From assembly GCA_964464925.1 (NCBI GenBank), contig CAYXLI010000015.1, forward strand, positions 62,001 through 126,000: DNA of 64,000 bases, in the 5' to 3' direction. Shown in pieces: positions 25,478-34,835 of this stretch. The position numbers and the translations under genes are program-made. The notes under the pieces were generated by a model. The model did not search any database, was not told the origin of the DNA, and saw nothing but the letters and a program-made list of their open reading frames with translations. Every line of letters starts with the position of its first letter. Within the stretch, counting starts at the first letter, position 1. Origin of the DNA: CAYXLI01 sp964464925 (GTDB taxonomy: Bacteria; Acidobacteriota; Terriglobia; Bryobacterales; Bryobacteraceae).

Positions 25478-27301
25478 TCACGCTCCCGCTGATTGCGCCT
25501 TGTCCAACGGCTCCAGCCCGTGATGTGCCAGGAATCGGTTTGCGCCTTCTTTGCCAAGGTAACGCTGCAGCATCTTCGGATCGGTTTTCGTCAAATCAAC
25601 GAGGATCAATCCATCCAGGGCATCGGAAAACTGCTTGTCGACGTTGAATTCGAGCAGACGTCCCCCGAGCTTCAAGTATTGCCGCAGCAGAATCGGAATG
25701 CCTTTCTGATCTGTCTCGATGTCCGCTACCACTGCGGAGAGATCTTCAATATCCCACTCGCGCATGCCATGCGGCTGCTCCGAGTCGCGCAGAGGGCTGC
25801 GGCGGAACGGGCTGCGAGCGCGTAGGAACGGCTTCCACTCGCTCGCGTCTTCCTGCTGCCGGAAGTAGGTCACCATAAGCTGCCGTGAGACCGGCAGGTA
25901 GTCATTGCTGATGCTGACCGGACCGAACAGCGTCTTGTACTGCGGATTCCGCGCGATGAAATTGCCGATGCCCTTCCACAGCAACAGCAGTGGTGTGTAG
26001 CTCTTCTGATATTCGGCGCGAACGAAAGACCGCCCCAGTTCCACGGCCGTCCCAACTTTTTTCAAAAACTCCGGACGGTAGGCGAACAGGGTGTTTGTGT
26101 ACAATCCCTTCGATCCGAACCGGCTGGAGATCACGTCGGTCGCCCCCAGGCGGTATGCGCCGACAATCTCCCGGGTTTCACGATTCCAGATGAAGAGCTG
26201 CAGATAGTAGGCGTCGTAGGCGTCGATGTCGATCGGCTTGCCCGTTCCTTCGCCCGCTTCGCGAAATGTGACTTCCCGAAGACGTCCAATCTCGCGCAAA
26301 ACACTCGGGATTTCGTGGGATATCGCGTAATAGACGCGATTCTCGCCCATTGTCTCCAGGCACCGCTCCCCGGGAAGGCGGTCCACCTCGGCTTGCATCA
26401 GCGCCGGCTCCACGGGCGCCACAACCGGCTCCTGCCGTGCAGGGATTTGAGGTTTGCGGAACAGGCGCCGCACAGGCCTCCTACGGTGGCGCAGAACATA
26501 TGTACGCCGCCGCAAATGCTCGATCACCTCCGCGTCGCCGCCAATGGTTTCCAGCTTCCCGTAAGGGATCGCGGATCCTATCCGAATTTCGATGTGCCTG
26601 TCCTGCTTGTTGAAGAATTCGTGCGGCAGCATCGCCGTGCGCAATCGCGCATGCAGCAAGCCCAACACTTGGAATAGGGGGCTGTTGGCACCTGAGAAGT
26701 AGACAGGCAATACATTCGCCTTGCTCATGCGAATGATGCGCGCGATCGTCTCGCTCCACTTCGGATCCGTAATCTTCCGCTCACGCAGGTTGACGTGCGC
26801 CACTTCGCCTGCCGGGAAGACGACCAGCATTCCGCCGTTGCGGAGATGCGCGATCGATTCACGCAGGCCCTGCAGGTTCTCCCGTTTCGCCTCGTCCGTG
26901 CCGAACGGGTTCACATAGATGAAATTCGAGTTGATCGCCGGGAAAAGGGACAGCAACGAATTTGCCATGATCTTCACGTCGGGACGTAATTTCGCGAGCA
27001 GGGAAGATAGGATCGCGCCTTCGATGAAGCCGAAAGGATGATTCGCCACCACAACAACCGGGCCTGTCTTCGGAATGTGTTCCCAATCCGAAGCAGCTAC
27101 CTGCGGATGGACGTTGAGGGCGCTCAACAGCTTGTCAAAGAAAGGACGATCGTCCGGCACAGCCAGGATCTCTTCGTAGATACTGTTCAGCCGATCCAGC
27201 ATCATGATCTGCCGAAGGGCGACGCCGACGGGGGCGAGCTTACCTTGCGGCAGGAGATTCTCCAGCGCCGCAGGCAAGGCGGACTGGTGATTAGAGCGCA
27301 T
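25478..27301 (-). CDS. Lysophospholipid acyltransferase-GNAT fusion (COG3176-like)
   Basis: A 607-aa two-domain protein. The N-terminal half is a PlsC/LPLAT-type acyltransferase with the motif VVVANHPFGFIEGAIL (about residue 82; NHxxG..E in place of HxxxxD), NPFGTDEA and VVFPAGEVAHV. The C-terminal half (from about residue 300) is a GNAT N-acyltransferase as in hemolysin-like/OlsB proteins: FREAGEGTGKPIDIDAYD, YRLGATDVI, ELGRSFVRAEYQ. The domain order is like COG3176 proteins and opposite to the ornithine-lipid synthase OlsF. An aminolipid product is plausible but unproven. Confidence 0.8.
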   Translation of the reverse strand: MRSNHQSALPAALENLLPQGKLAPVGVALRQIMMLDRLNSIYEEILAVPDDRPFFDKLLSALNVHPQVAASDWEHIPKTGPVVVVANHPFGFIEGAILSSLLAKLRPDVKIMANSLLSLFPAINSNFIYVNPFGTDEAKRENLQGLRESIAHLRNGGMLVVFPAGEVAHVNLRERKITDPKWSETIARIIRMSKANVLPVYFSGANSPLFQVLGLLHARLRTAMLPHEFFNKQDRHIEIRIGSAIPYGKLETIGGDAEVIEHLRRRTYVLRHRRRPVRRLFRKPQIPARQEPVVAPVEPALMQAEVDRLPGERCLETMGENRVYYAISHEIPSVLREIGRLREVTFREAGEGTGKPIDIDAYDAYYLQLFIWNRETREIVGAYRLGATDVISSRFGSKGLYTNTLFAYRPEFLKKVGTAVELGRSFVRAEYQKSYTPLLLLWKGIGNFIARNPQYKTLFGPVSISNDYLPVSRQLMVTYFRQQEDASEWKPFLRARSPFRRSPLRDSEQPHGMREWDIEDLSAVVADIETDQKGIPILLRQYLKLGGRLLEFNVDKQFSDALDGLILVDLTKTDPKMLQRYLGKEGANRFLAHHGLEPLDKAQSAGA

Positions 27302-27374
27302 ACAACTGTCTTAGCCTTGAATCGTAAATCTCACGTGACACGCGTGTTAGAAAACGGTCAACATCGCATGCAAT

Positions 27375-29048
27375 TTATTGGCTTTGAGGCCTTTGAGCTT
27401 GGGATTGAGCTTCAGCTTCAAGTATACGATGGGCGGCCTCCGGGACCACCTTCCAATTACCATCCGCGCTTGCGGGGAGAGTATGCCCCTCACTGTAATA
27501 ACGAATGATCAGATCGCGGATATCACCGTACGACCTCCAGACGACCTTGGCCTTTGGAAACATAGAGTAACCGCCGCTGCCGCCCGCGCGGTAGTTGTTA
27601 ATCGCAAGCCGCAGAGGCTGTTCGTCGCTCAACGCTTTACCGTGATACTGGAGATTTCGGATTCGGTGGCCGACGGGCTGCGTCAGGTCCACTTCATACG
27701 AGACTCCCTCGGCCATGTCGTAGTTGAAGGGAACGAACCCCGGATTAATTAGCGGACCATGCGTGCAGCCGGCATCAGGGCACCGGTTGTAGAACCGGGC
27801 CGCGTTCTCCAGTGCTTCGCGCACCATTTTTCCGGTTGCCTCAATGGCGTACAGTTCGTTGTCATAGACGTACAAAGCAGCGATCTGGCGCACTGTCACC
27901 TTCCCTTGAAGAATGCGTGCGGATGCATTGAAAGATGCACACAATGACACGTCGGCCTTGGCGTAGTGCAGTTGCACAGCCTGGATCGCGTCCAGGATTG
28001 CCGTATCCTCTATGCGGCTGCGGCTCGCGTCCAGAGCAGCTTCGGAGTGGGTCACCGCCGTGTTGAGCCACGCTTCCGTCGCGCGATGGTACGGCCCGGC
28101 TATGCGCAGCACTTCGGGATCCGGTTCGATTGCATCTGTCACAGGCAAGGTCGTGCCGTTCTTGTTCGCCACCCGCCAGCCGCCTTCGGCTTTGCGTTCG
28201 AGCGTCAGTTCCAGCTTGCCAACGGACATCGCCCAATTCTTGGGTTGCACGAGCAAGACCTGATTCACCACCAGTTGCTTCACCTCCTGGTGTGTGTGTC
28301 CGAAGAAGACCGCGTCCACCCCTGGAACTTCCGTCGCGATTTGATACGCCACATTCTCGCCCGCCAGATCTGTCTGGCGAAGGGCGCCGGTCTCAGGATC
28401 CCGATCGATTCCCGAATGCGCCGCGACGATCATCACGTCCGGATGTTCCTTCTCCCTCAACTCCGCTACGGCTTTCTTTGCGGCTTCCACTCCCGGCAGG
28501 AACCGGTAGCCCCGGTAGTTCTCGGGCTTTTCCCAAACCGGAATGCTGGGTGTCGTGATCCCTACGATGGCAACCCTTATTCCGGCGATGGTTTTCACCA
28601 CATAAGGAACGAACGGCTGCGCGCCCTGCTCTGCCTCCGTATTCGCTGAAAGCCACGGAAATCGGGCGCTCTTCCGCGCCGCCTGGAGTGCCTGCAATCC
28701 ATAGTTGAACTCATGGTTGCCGAGCGTCATGGCGTCATACCCGATGGAGTTCATCGCGAGTATCATCGGGTCTGGACCCAGGTTCTTTCCGCGCTGGTGG
28801 TAGTAGGCTTCCAGCGGCGAGCCTTGAATCGTATCGCCGCAGTCGATGAGCAGCGTGTTCGGATTCCGCTTCCGCTCTGCCTTCACGATGGTGGCGACCT
28901 TGGCGAGCCCTCTGGCCGCGGGCTTGGCGGTGAAGTAGTCGTAAGGCATCAGGTTGCCGTGCATGTCCGTCGTCGCAAGCACGGTAAGGTTCACCTGCTC
29001 CGCGCGGGCGCAGACGCACACAACGAACACAAAGGTCAGCAGTCGCAT
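27375..29048 (-). CDS. Exported 5'-nucleotidase/2',3'-cyclic nucleotide phosphodiesterase family protein
   Basis: A 557-aa periplasmic enzyme with a short signal peptide (MRLLTFVFVVCVCARA). The metal centre motifs are in order: TTDMHGNLMPY, DCGDTIQGSPLEAYY, LGNHEFNYG, AAHSGIDRD and FFGHTHQEVKQ. The C-terminal nucleotide-binding domain has LYVYDNELYAIEATG and NNYRAGGSGGYSMF. It releases phosphate from nucleotides outside the cytoplasm. It is divergent from the cyclophilin gene by 30 bp. Confidence 0.92.
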   Translation of the reverse strand: MRLLTFVFVVCVCARAEQVNLTVLATTDMHGNLMPYDYFTAKPAARGLAKVATIVKAERKRNPNTLLIDCGDTIQGSPLEAYYHQRGKNLGPDPMILAMNSIGYDAMTLGNHEFNYGLQALQAARKSARFPWLSANTEAEQGAQPFVPYVVKTIAGIRVAIVGITTPSIPVWEKPENYRGYRFLPGVEAAKKAVAELREKEHPDVMIVAAHSGIDRDPETGALRQTDLAGENVAYQIATEVPGVDAVFFGHTHQEVKQLVVNQVLLVQPKNWAMSVGKLELTLERKAEGGWRVANKNGTTLPVTDAIEPDPEVLRIAGPYHRATEAWLNTAVTHSEAALDASRSRIEDTAILDAIQAVQLHYAKADVSLCASFNASARILQGKVTVRQIAALYVYDNELYAIEATGKMVREALENAARFYNRCPDAGCTHGPLINPGFVPFNYDMAEGVSYEVDLTQPVGHRIRNLQYHGKALSDEQPLRLAINNYRAGGSGGYSMFPKAKVVWRSYGDIRDLIIRYYSEGHTLPASADGNWKVVPEAAHRILEAEAQSQAQRPQSQ

Positions 29049-29078
29049 CGGGAAACGCTTTCAGTATAAGCTGGCAAC

Positions 29079-29906
29079 ATGAGTCAAAATTCGATATTGC
29101 GGCTTGTAGCCGCAGGCCTGAGCGTGTGCGCCTTCGCCTTCGCACAAGCTCCCGCACCAACCGCCAAGCCGGCTCCCAAGAAGGGAGTCTCCGCCGGCAC
29201 GGGTGCGAAAAAGGCATCTCCGGCTGCGCCAACCCGTGCCGCGCTTCTGAAACCCGAAACGCTCAAGGCCAAAGCTCCTGAAACCTATAAGGCAAAGTTT
29301 TCCACTACCGCCGGGGATTTCGTTGTCAGTGTGACGCGCGCGTGGTCCCCTTTGGGTGCGGACCGTTTTTACAACCTGGTGAAGAACGGCTTCTATAACG
29401 ACACCGGCTTCTTCCGCGTCGTTCCCGGATTCGTCGTGCAATTCGGTTTGAACGGCAACCCCGCTGTCAACGCGGCCTGGGAGAAAGCCACAATCCAGGA
29501 CGATCCCGTAACGCAGACCAACAAACGCGGCACGCTGTGCTTCGCGAAACCCAGCTTCCCGAATTCCCGTACCACTCAGGTATTTATCAACTACGGCGAC
29601 AACGCACGGCTGGACCAGATGGGATTTGCCGTATTCGGAGAGGTAACCGACGGTATGGCCAACGTGGATAAGATCAACAGCGAATACGGCCAGAATCCCG
29701 ATCAGGGAGCCATTACGACCCAGGGCAACAAGTATCTGAAGGCGAACTTCCCCAAGATGGATTTCATCAAGACTGCCGTGATCGAAGCCGAAGCTCCGAA
29801 GCCGGCGGCTTCCCCTGCCACGAAGACAGGCGCTCCGAAAACGGGCACTCCGAAGAGCGGTGCACCGGCGACGAAAGCAGCCCCCAAAGCTGCGCCTAAG
29901 CAATAG
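29079..29906 (+). CDS. Exported cyclophilin-type peptidyl-prolyl isomerase
   Basis: A 275-aa protein. It has a signal peptide (SVCAFAFAQ) and a low-complexity Ala/Pro/Lys linker, then the cyclophilin domain from KAKFSTTAGDFVVSVTRAW through NGFYNDTGFFRVVPGFVVQF, TNKRGTLCFAKP, TTQVFINYGDN and MGFAVFGEVTDGM. The active arginine in FFRV is present. It ends in a second basic Ala/Pro/Lys tail (about 40 residues). Probably a periplasmic folding catalyst. Confidence 0.9.
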   Translation: MSQNSILRLVAAGLSVCAFAFAQAPAPTAKPAPKKGVSAGTGAKKASPAAPTRAALLKPETLKAKAPETYKAKFSTTAGDFVVSVTRAWSPLGADRFYNLVKNGFYNDTGFFRVVPGFVVQFGLNGNPAVNAAWEKATIQDDPVTQTNKRGTLCFAKPSFPNSRTTQVFINYGDNARLDQMGFAVFGEVTDGMANVDKINSEYGQNPDQGAITTQGNKYLKANFPKMDFIKTAVIEAEAPKPAASPATKTGAPKTGTPKSGAPATKAAPKAAPKQ

Positions 29907-29922
29907 TGGGATACTAATCGGG

Positions 29923-30444
29923 ATGACAAGGAAACTGTTCATTCTGGTTTTGAGCGCGACGATGCTGTTCGCGGCTCCGCGGCAACGAACGCAGAACAAG
30001 CTCAGTCCTTCCGCCACCACCAACGTCAAGCTGGGCACCACCACGGTCACGATCGATTACAACGCACCCTCCGCGCGAGGGCGCGAGGTAGAAGGCGGAC
30101 TGGTCCCATACGGCAAGATCTGGCGCGCGGGCGCCGACGCTGCCACTACGCTCACGACCACCGGCGATCTGATGATTGGCGATGTTCATGTACCCAAGGG
30201 CGAATACACGCTCTACGTACAGGCAAGCGAAAAGGGCTGGGATCTGGTCATCAACAAGCAGACAGGCCAGTGGGGCACGGAGTACGACAAGTCACAAGAC
30301 CTGGGCCGGACGCCGCTGAAACTCACAAAACTGAGCGCTCCAGTTGAGACGTTCAAAATTGACCTCACCGGCAGCGGCAAGGCTGGGACGCTGTCTATGA
30401 CATGGGGCAGCACAAAGGCCACTGTGGACATCAGCGCTCACTAG
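29923..30444 (+). CDS. Exported DUF2911 protein
   Basis: A 173-aa protein with a signal peptide (MTRKLFILVLSATMLFAAP). The mature part matches DUF2911 in style: TTVTIDYNAPSARGREV, GLVPYGKIWRAGADAATTL, VPKGEYTLYVQ and WDLVINKQTGQWGTEYD. The function of the family is unknown. The ATG at 29923 is chosen because it starts the signal sequence; a frame reaching back to 29860 overlaps the cyclophilin gene. It lies 16 bp after that gene on the same strand. Confidence 0.85.
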   Translation: MTRKLFILVLSATMLFAAPRQRTQNKLSPSATTNVKLGTTTVTIDYNAPSARGREVEGGLVPYGKIWRAGADAATTLTTTGDLMIGDVHVPKGEYTLYVQASEKGWDLVINKQTGQWGTEYDKSQDLGRTPLKLTKLSAPVETFKIDLTGSGKAGTLSMTWGSTKATVDISAH

Positions 30445-30454
30445 GGATTCGAAG

Positions 30455-30479
30455 CCGCCCGGTTCTTCCCCCCGGGCGG
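30455..30479 (+). terminator. GC hairpin between DUF2911 and amidase genes
   Basis: An 8-bp perfect stem CCGCCCGG/CCGGGCGG with a 9-base loop follows the DUF2911 stop. Only TTCACCC follows, so intrinsic termination would be weak. Confidence 0.35.
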
Positions 30480-30490
30480 TTCACCCACCG

Positions 30491-31909
30491 ATGGCCGACC
30501 TCTCTCTCCTGCCCGCCACCGACCTGGCCCGCCTGATTCGTGCAAAGAAAGTCTCCGCGCAGGAAGTCCTCGCCGCACATTTACGGCAGATTGAACGTGT
30601 GAACCCGCACGTGAACGCGATCGTCACGCTCGTTCCCGGCCAAGCAATGGATGCGGCGAAACGTGCGGACGAGGCGCAAGCCCGTGGGGAACCGCTCGGT
30701 CCGCTGCATGGACTGCCTATCGCTCACAAAGACCTGGCCGATACGAAGGGCATTCGTACCACCTACGGCTCGCCGATCTTCAAGAACTACATTCCAGCCG
30801 AAGACGCAATCCTGATGGAGCGCCTTCGAGCCGCCGGAGCCATTACGATTGGCAAAACCAATACTCCCGAATTTGGCGCCGGCTCCCAAACATTTAACCC
30901 TGTATTCGGGGCGACCAAGAATCCTTACGATCTGACGAAGACGTGCGGCGGCAGTAGCGGAGGAGCAGCGGTTGCTCTCGCCTGCGGCATGATTCCGATC
31001 GCCGACGGTAGTGACATGGGCGGGTCTCTTCGCAATCCAGCGGCATTCTGCGGCGTCGTCGGCCTGCGCCCGGCACCGGGACGCATCCCGCGCAAGCCCG
31101 GCACGCTCGCCTGGTCCCCCCTGAGCGTCGAAGGGCCCATGGCCCGCACCGTCGCGGATTGCGCCCTTCTGCTGAGTGCTATCGCGGGGCCCGATCGCCG
31201 CTGTCCGATCGCTATTGCCGAGACGGGATCTCGATTTGCCGCACCGCTCGACCGCGATTTCAAAGGCGTCCGTGTCGCCTGGTTCCGCGACTTAGGCGGG
31301 ATTCCGTTTGATCCGCAAATCCGCTCTGCCGTCGATGCGCACATTGGGACGTTCGAATCGCTCGGCTGCATCGTGGAACAAAACGAACCCGATTTCTCCG
31401 GCGCCGACGAGGTCTTCAAGACCCTTCGAGCCTGGCACTTCGAAGCCAAGTTTGGCGATCTGCTTCGTGCGAACAGGAATCACTTCAAAGAGACAATTCA
31501 ATGGGAGGTAGACCGGGGCGCAGGGCTCTCCGCATCCGATATCGCGCGCGCGGAAGTAAAGCACGCGGCGCTCTGGACTCGTTTTCAGGATTTTCTCCGC
31601 GATTACGAATACTTTATCCTCCCGGTCACACAAGTGCCGCCGTTTCCCATCGATCAGCCGTACATTACTGAGATCGATGGAACGAAATTGGACACGTACA
31701 TCGATTGGATGAAGTCCTGCTACTACATTTCAATCGTTGGGAATCCGGCCATCTCAGTACCTACCGGTACTGCCGGAATCGGCCTCCAGATAGTAGGGCG
31801 GCATCGGGACGAGTGGAGCGTGCTGCAACTCGCGCACGCCTTCGAACTGGCCGTGCAACATCAATCAGGAGCAGGCAGCGCACAGCCACCCCTCCTCCGC
31901 CAGATCTAG
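30491..31909 (+). CDS. Amidase (amidase signature family)
   Basis: A 472-aa soluble enzyme of the amidase signature family with a Ser-cisSer-Lys triad: Lys in LPIAHKDLADT (about residue 80), GGSSGGAAVALACG (about 155) and DGSDMGGSLRNPAAFCG with the nucleophile serine. The substrate could be an aryl or aliphatic amide; it is not the GatA of an adjacent gatCAB set, since no gatB or gatC is near. No signal peptide is visible. It converges with the following minus-strand gene, overlapping by four bases at the stops. Confidence 0.88.
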   Translation: MADLSLLPATDLARLIRAKKVSAQEVLAAHLRQIERVNPHVNAIVTLVPGQAMDAAKRADEAQARGEPLGPLHGLPIAHKDLADTKGIRTTYGSPIFKNYIPAEDAILMERLRAAGAITIGKTNTPEFGAGSQTFNPVFGATKNPYDLTKTCGGSSGGAAVALACGMIPIADGSDMGGSLRNPAAFCGVVGLRPAPGRIPRKPGTLAWSPLSVEGPMARTVADCALLLSAIAGPDRRCPIAIAETGSRFAAPLDRDFKGVRVAWFRDLGGIPFDPQIRSAVDAHIGTFESLGCIVEQNEPDFSGADEVFKTLRAWHFEAKFGDLLRANRNHFKETIQWEVDRGAGLSASDIARAEVKHAALWTRFQDFLRDYEYFILPVTQVPPFPIDQPYITEIDGTKLDTYIDWMKSCYYISIVGNPAISVPTGTAGIGLQIVGRHRDEWSVLQLAHAFELAVQHQSGAGSAQPPLLRQI

Positions 31910-32529
31910 TGAGTATCGAGAGGAATCTCGAAATATAGAAGCTCGTTGCCGGATGGGGCCTCTTGAAGGCCGGTCACATAGAGCTTCCCGCCCTTCCTGT
32001 GTCCGGTCTGAAAATAGAAAAACCCGTTGGCCGATTCGCCCGGCGGCAACATCCTGGGCGCGAACGATCGCCCCTCTATCTCCCATCCGCTCAGCGGGCC
32101 TTTCTTCGCGCGGCTCGAAACGCTGACGCCCGGAATCGGCGTGTCGATCACCTTCGGCTTCTTTGGCGCAACCGCAAGATAGGGCACATCGCGTGCTGGA
32201 GTTGACTCCACTCTCGTCCGGTCCGCGTCGATATACTCCACCGACATCCGTTGCAGTTGAATGGTTTTCCCTGAGTCGTTCTGGATTACCAGCAGTACCG
32301 GCAGGACGCCATACTGATAAGGATTCATTTTGCCGAAGGCCTGCCTGGCAAGTTCGGGTGAATCGTAGGCAACCGCGGCGATGGTGACGCCATTATTGGT
32401 CTGCTTCGAATCGTAGGAACTGGCCGGACCCGGCTTGAACTGCCCCTTGTCCTTGTCGACTGCATGGACGGCGGCTATACTCGCCACTAGAGGAACGAGC
32501 ACCGGAAGGCACTTGCGAAGAAAACTCAT
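31906..32529 (-). CDS. Exported protein of unknown function
   Basis: A 207-aa protein from the ATG at 32529, with AGGAG seven bases upstream. The signal peptide is MSFLRKCLPVLVPLVASIAA. The mature part has a predicted beta-sandwich style: VLPVLLVIQNDSGKTIQLQR, ADRTRVESTPARDV, LPPGESANGFFYFQTG and GGKLYVTGLQEA. This pattern (a conserved FYF near the C-terminus) is seen in several Acidobacteriota exported proteins, but I know of no role. Its 5' end overlaps the start region of the opposite waaA-lpxK fusion. Confidence 0.7.
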   Translation of the reverse strand: MSFLRKCLPVLVPLVASIAAVHAVDKDKGQFKPGPASSYDSKQTNNGVTIAAVAYDSPELARQAFGKMNPYQYGVLPVLLVIQNDSGKTIQLQRMSVEYIDADRTRVESTPARDVPYLAVAPKKPKVIDTPIPGVSVSSRAKKGPLSGWEIEGRSFAPRMLPPGESANGFFYFQTGHRKGGKLYVTGLQEAPSGNELLYFEIPLDTH

Positions 32530-34804
32530 ATTTCTCCTGTATCGCATTTTGCTGGCGAGTCTGCTCCCTATTCTCCCTCTGTACTGGCTGAAACGCGTTC
32601 TGCGGGACCCGCGGTACCGGCATGGCCTGGCAGAACGCCTGGGCCTTCTTCCCGGCTCATACCAGCGGACGGTCCAACGCCCGGTCTGGTTGCACGCAGT
32701 TTCGGTCGGCGAAGTGATTAGTTCGGTTGAGTTAATCCGCCGCTGGAACGTGGAACATCCCGACTGGGAAGTCTTCGTATCGTGTGCCACGGTGGCGGGC
32801 AGGGAAGTGGCGGAGGCGCGCCTGAAATCGCTCACGTCGGGCATTTTCTACGTCCCGGTCGATTACGTATTTGCCGTCAGGCGGGTACTGCGCCGAATCC
32901 GGCCGGCACTCGTAGTAGTGATGGAAACGGAGATTTGGCCCAATCTTTGGCAGGAATCGAAACGGAGCGGGGCCAGGCTGGTTATCGTCAATGGGCGAAT
33001 CTCGGACCGGGCCCTGCCGCGCTACCGCAAATGGCGGGCGCTGTTCGCACCTATTCTGTCTCTACCGGACGCAATGCTCGTCCAAAGCCTTCGGGACCGC
33101 GACCGCTATCTCGAACTAGGTGCACAGTCCGAACGCGTGGAGTGCGGCGGGAACTTGAAATACGACTTCAATCCAGGCCAATCCACAATCCCACGTCCGA
33201 TTGCCGAACTGCTCGACCAGCAGGGACAGCGGCCGATCTGGATCGCAGCGAGCACCATGCCGCCCCTCGATGACACCGACATCGACGAGGACGACGCGGT
33301 CCTGAACGCTTTTATTGAGGCACGCCGGACAATTCCCGACCTGTTTCTCATCCTGGTGCCGCGTAAGCCGGAGAGATTCGAACTTGCCGCAGGAAAACTC
33401 GCCGCCGCACAACTCCGTTTCGTTCGCCGGTCCGCCCTTCCGGCAATAACCGACGCAGACGTCCTCCTCCTCGACTCCATGGGCGAACTCAGCGCTCTAT
33501 TCTCGCGGGCGGGCGTAGTCTTCATGGGTGGGACGCTTGCGTGCCGTGGAGGCCACAACATCCTGGAGCCTGCGTTTTTCGGCAAGCCGATCATCATCGG
33601 GCCCCATATGGAGAACTTCTCCGAAATCGCACGCGCCTTCAAAGAAGCGAGCGCCTTGTGCGAGATTGCGACGCCTGCCGCACTCGCGGAGGCGGTCGTC
33701 AGACTCCTGAGGTCACCCGGCGAGCTGGGAGCGCAAGCCCGCGTCGCGGCCGAAGCCCAGCGAGGGGCGACCGGACGTGCCCTCGCCGTCATGACCCGCG
33801 AGTACGATTGGTCTCTTCCGCGTGCTCTGCCTTGCTGGCCTCTGTGGCTGGTCTCGCGGGTGTGGCTGCTCGGCGGGAAATGGAAACGGGCGTTGACGCG
33901 GACGCGGAAGCTCCCGGCTCCGGTGCTGAGTGTTGGCGGTGTCGGAATGGGAGGGGCCGGCAAGACCCCGGTTGTTGATTACCTCGCGACGCGCTTCGCT
34001 GCTGAGGGTGCGCGCGTCGCGATCCTCACCCGGGGGTACGGACGTGCAAACTCGAAACCGGTCCTCCTCTCGCCAGGTTCCAGAGCCCCGGTCTCCGACA
34101 CGGGTGATGAAGCGCAAATCTATCTGCGTTCGGGAAGGGCTGCCGTTGGAATCGCAGCCGACCGCTTCGAAGCCGGCCGCCACATCCAGGCCGAACTCTT
34201 TCTCCTCGATGACGGCTTCCAACACGCTCGCCTGCACCGCGATCTCGACCTCGTCGTGCTGGACGCGCTGGATCCGTTCGCGGGCGCGGCGCCGTTCCCG
34301 CTCGGGCGCATGCGCGAGGGCTTCGATGCGCTTCGGCGAGCGCACGTCTTCCTGCTGCACCGGGCCGACCCCGCACGCCTGTATCCTGCAATTCATAAAT
34401 TGCTACCCGCGTCCGTACCGGTGTTTTACTCCCGCGTAGTGCCCGAGTGCTGGATCGACTCCTCCACCGGGGAACGCCGTCCGCTGAACGCCTTCCACGG
34501 CCAGCGCACAGCAGCCTTTTGCGGCCTCGCCAACCCGATGAGCTTCTGGGATACGCTTGCCACGCTGGGTTATTCACCGGAGTTCCGCACGGCATTCCCG
34601 GATCATTACCGCTACAGAAGCTCTGATTTCGAAGAACTCCGGAGGCCTGGTGCCGTGCTGCTCACCACGGAAAAAGACGCCGTTAAACTCCCGCCACAGG
34701 CCGGTATCTGGTACTTGAGAATTGGGATAACGGTTGACCAGGAGTCTGCCTTCCTCCGTACCGTCGACGCCGTATGCGGCATTTCAGGACGAGAGCCGCG
34801 CTGA
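32513..34804 (+). CDS. Fused Kdo transferase (WaaA) and tetraacyldisaccharide 4'-kinase (LpxK)
   Basis: One continuous frame of about 763 aa with two lipid A enzymes. The WaaA half has an N-terminal membrane anchor (LLASLLPILPLYWL), WLHAVSVGEVISS, METEIWPNLWQE, GNLKYDF and GGHNILEPAFFGKP. From about residue 430 the LpxK half has KLPAPVLSVGGVGMGGAGKT (P-loop), LTRGYGR, GDEAQIYLRSGRA, LLDDGFQHARLHRD and LTTEKDAVKLP. Both halves are near full length with no stop between them. The start is uncertain: TTG at 32513 keeps a normal WaaA N-terminus, while ATG at 32435 adds 26 residues and overlaps the divergent gene more. Confidence 0.85.
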   Translation: MRRKLIFLLYRILLASLLPILPLYWLKRVLRDPRYRHGLAERLGLLPGSYQRTVQRPVWLHAVSVGEVISSVELIRRWNVEHPDWEVFVSCATVAGREVAEARLKSLTSGIFYVPVDYVFAVRRVLRRIRPALVVVMETEIWPNLWQESKRSGARLVIVNGRISDRALPRYRKWRALFAPILSLPDAMLVQSLRDRDRYLELGAQSERVECGGNLKYDFNPGQSTIPRPIAELLDQQGQRPIWIAASTMPPLDDTDIDEDDAVLNAFIEARRTIPDLFLILVPRKPERFELAAGKLAAAQLRFVRRSALPAITDADVLLLDSMGELSALFSRAGVVFMGGTLACRGGHNILEPAFFGKPIIIGPHMENFSEIARAFKEASALCEIATPAALAEAVVRLLRSPGELGAQARVAAEAQRGATGRALAVMTREYDWSLPRALPCWPLWLVSRVWLLGGKWKRALTRTRKLPAPVLSVGGVGMGGAGKTPVVDYLATRFAAEGARVAILTRGYGRANSKPVLLSPGSRAPVSDTGDEAQIYLRSGRAAVGIAADRFEAGRHIQAELFLLDDGFQHARLHRDLDLVVLDALDPFAGAAPFPLGRMREGFDALRRAHVFLLHRADPARLYPAIHKLLPASVPVFYSRVVPECWIDSSTGERRPLNAFHGQRTAAFCGLANPMSFWDTLATLGYSPEFRTAFPDHYRYRSSDFEELRRPGAVLLTTEKDAVKLPPQAGIWYLRIGITVDQESAFLRTVDAVCGISGREPR

Positions 34805-34835
34805 GAGGCAACATGTTGCTATAATGTGAGTTTCA

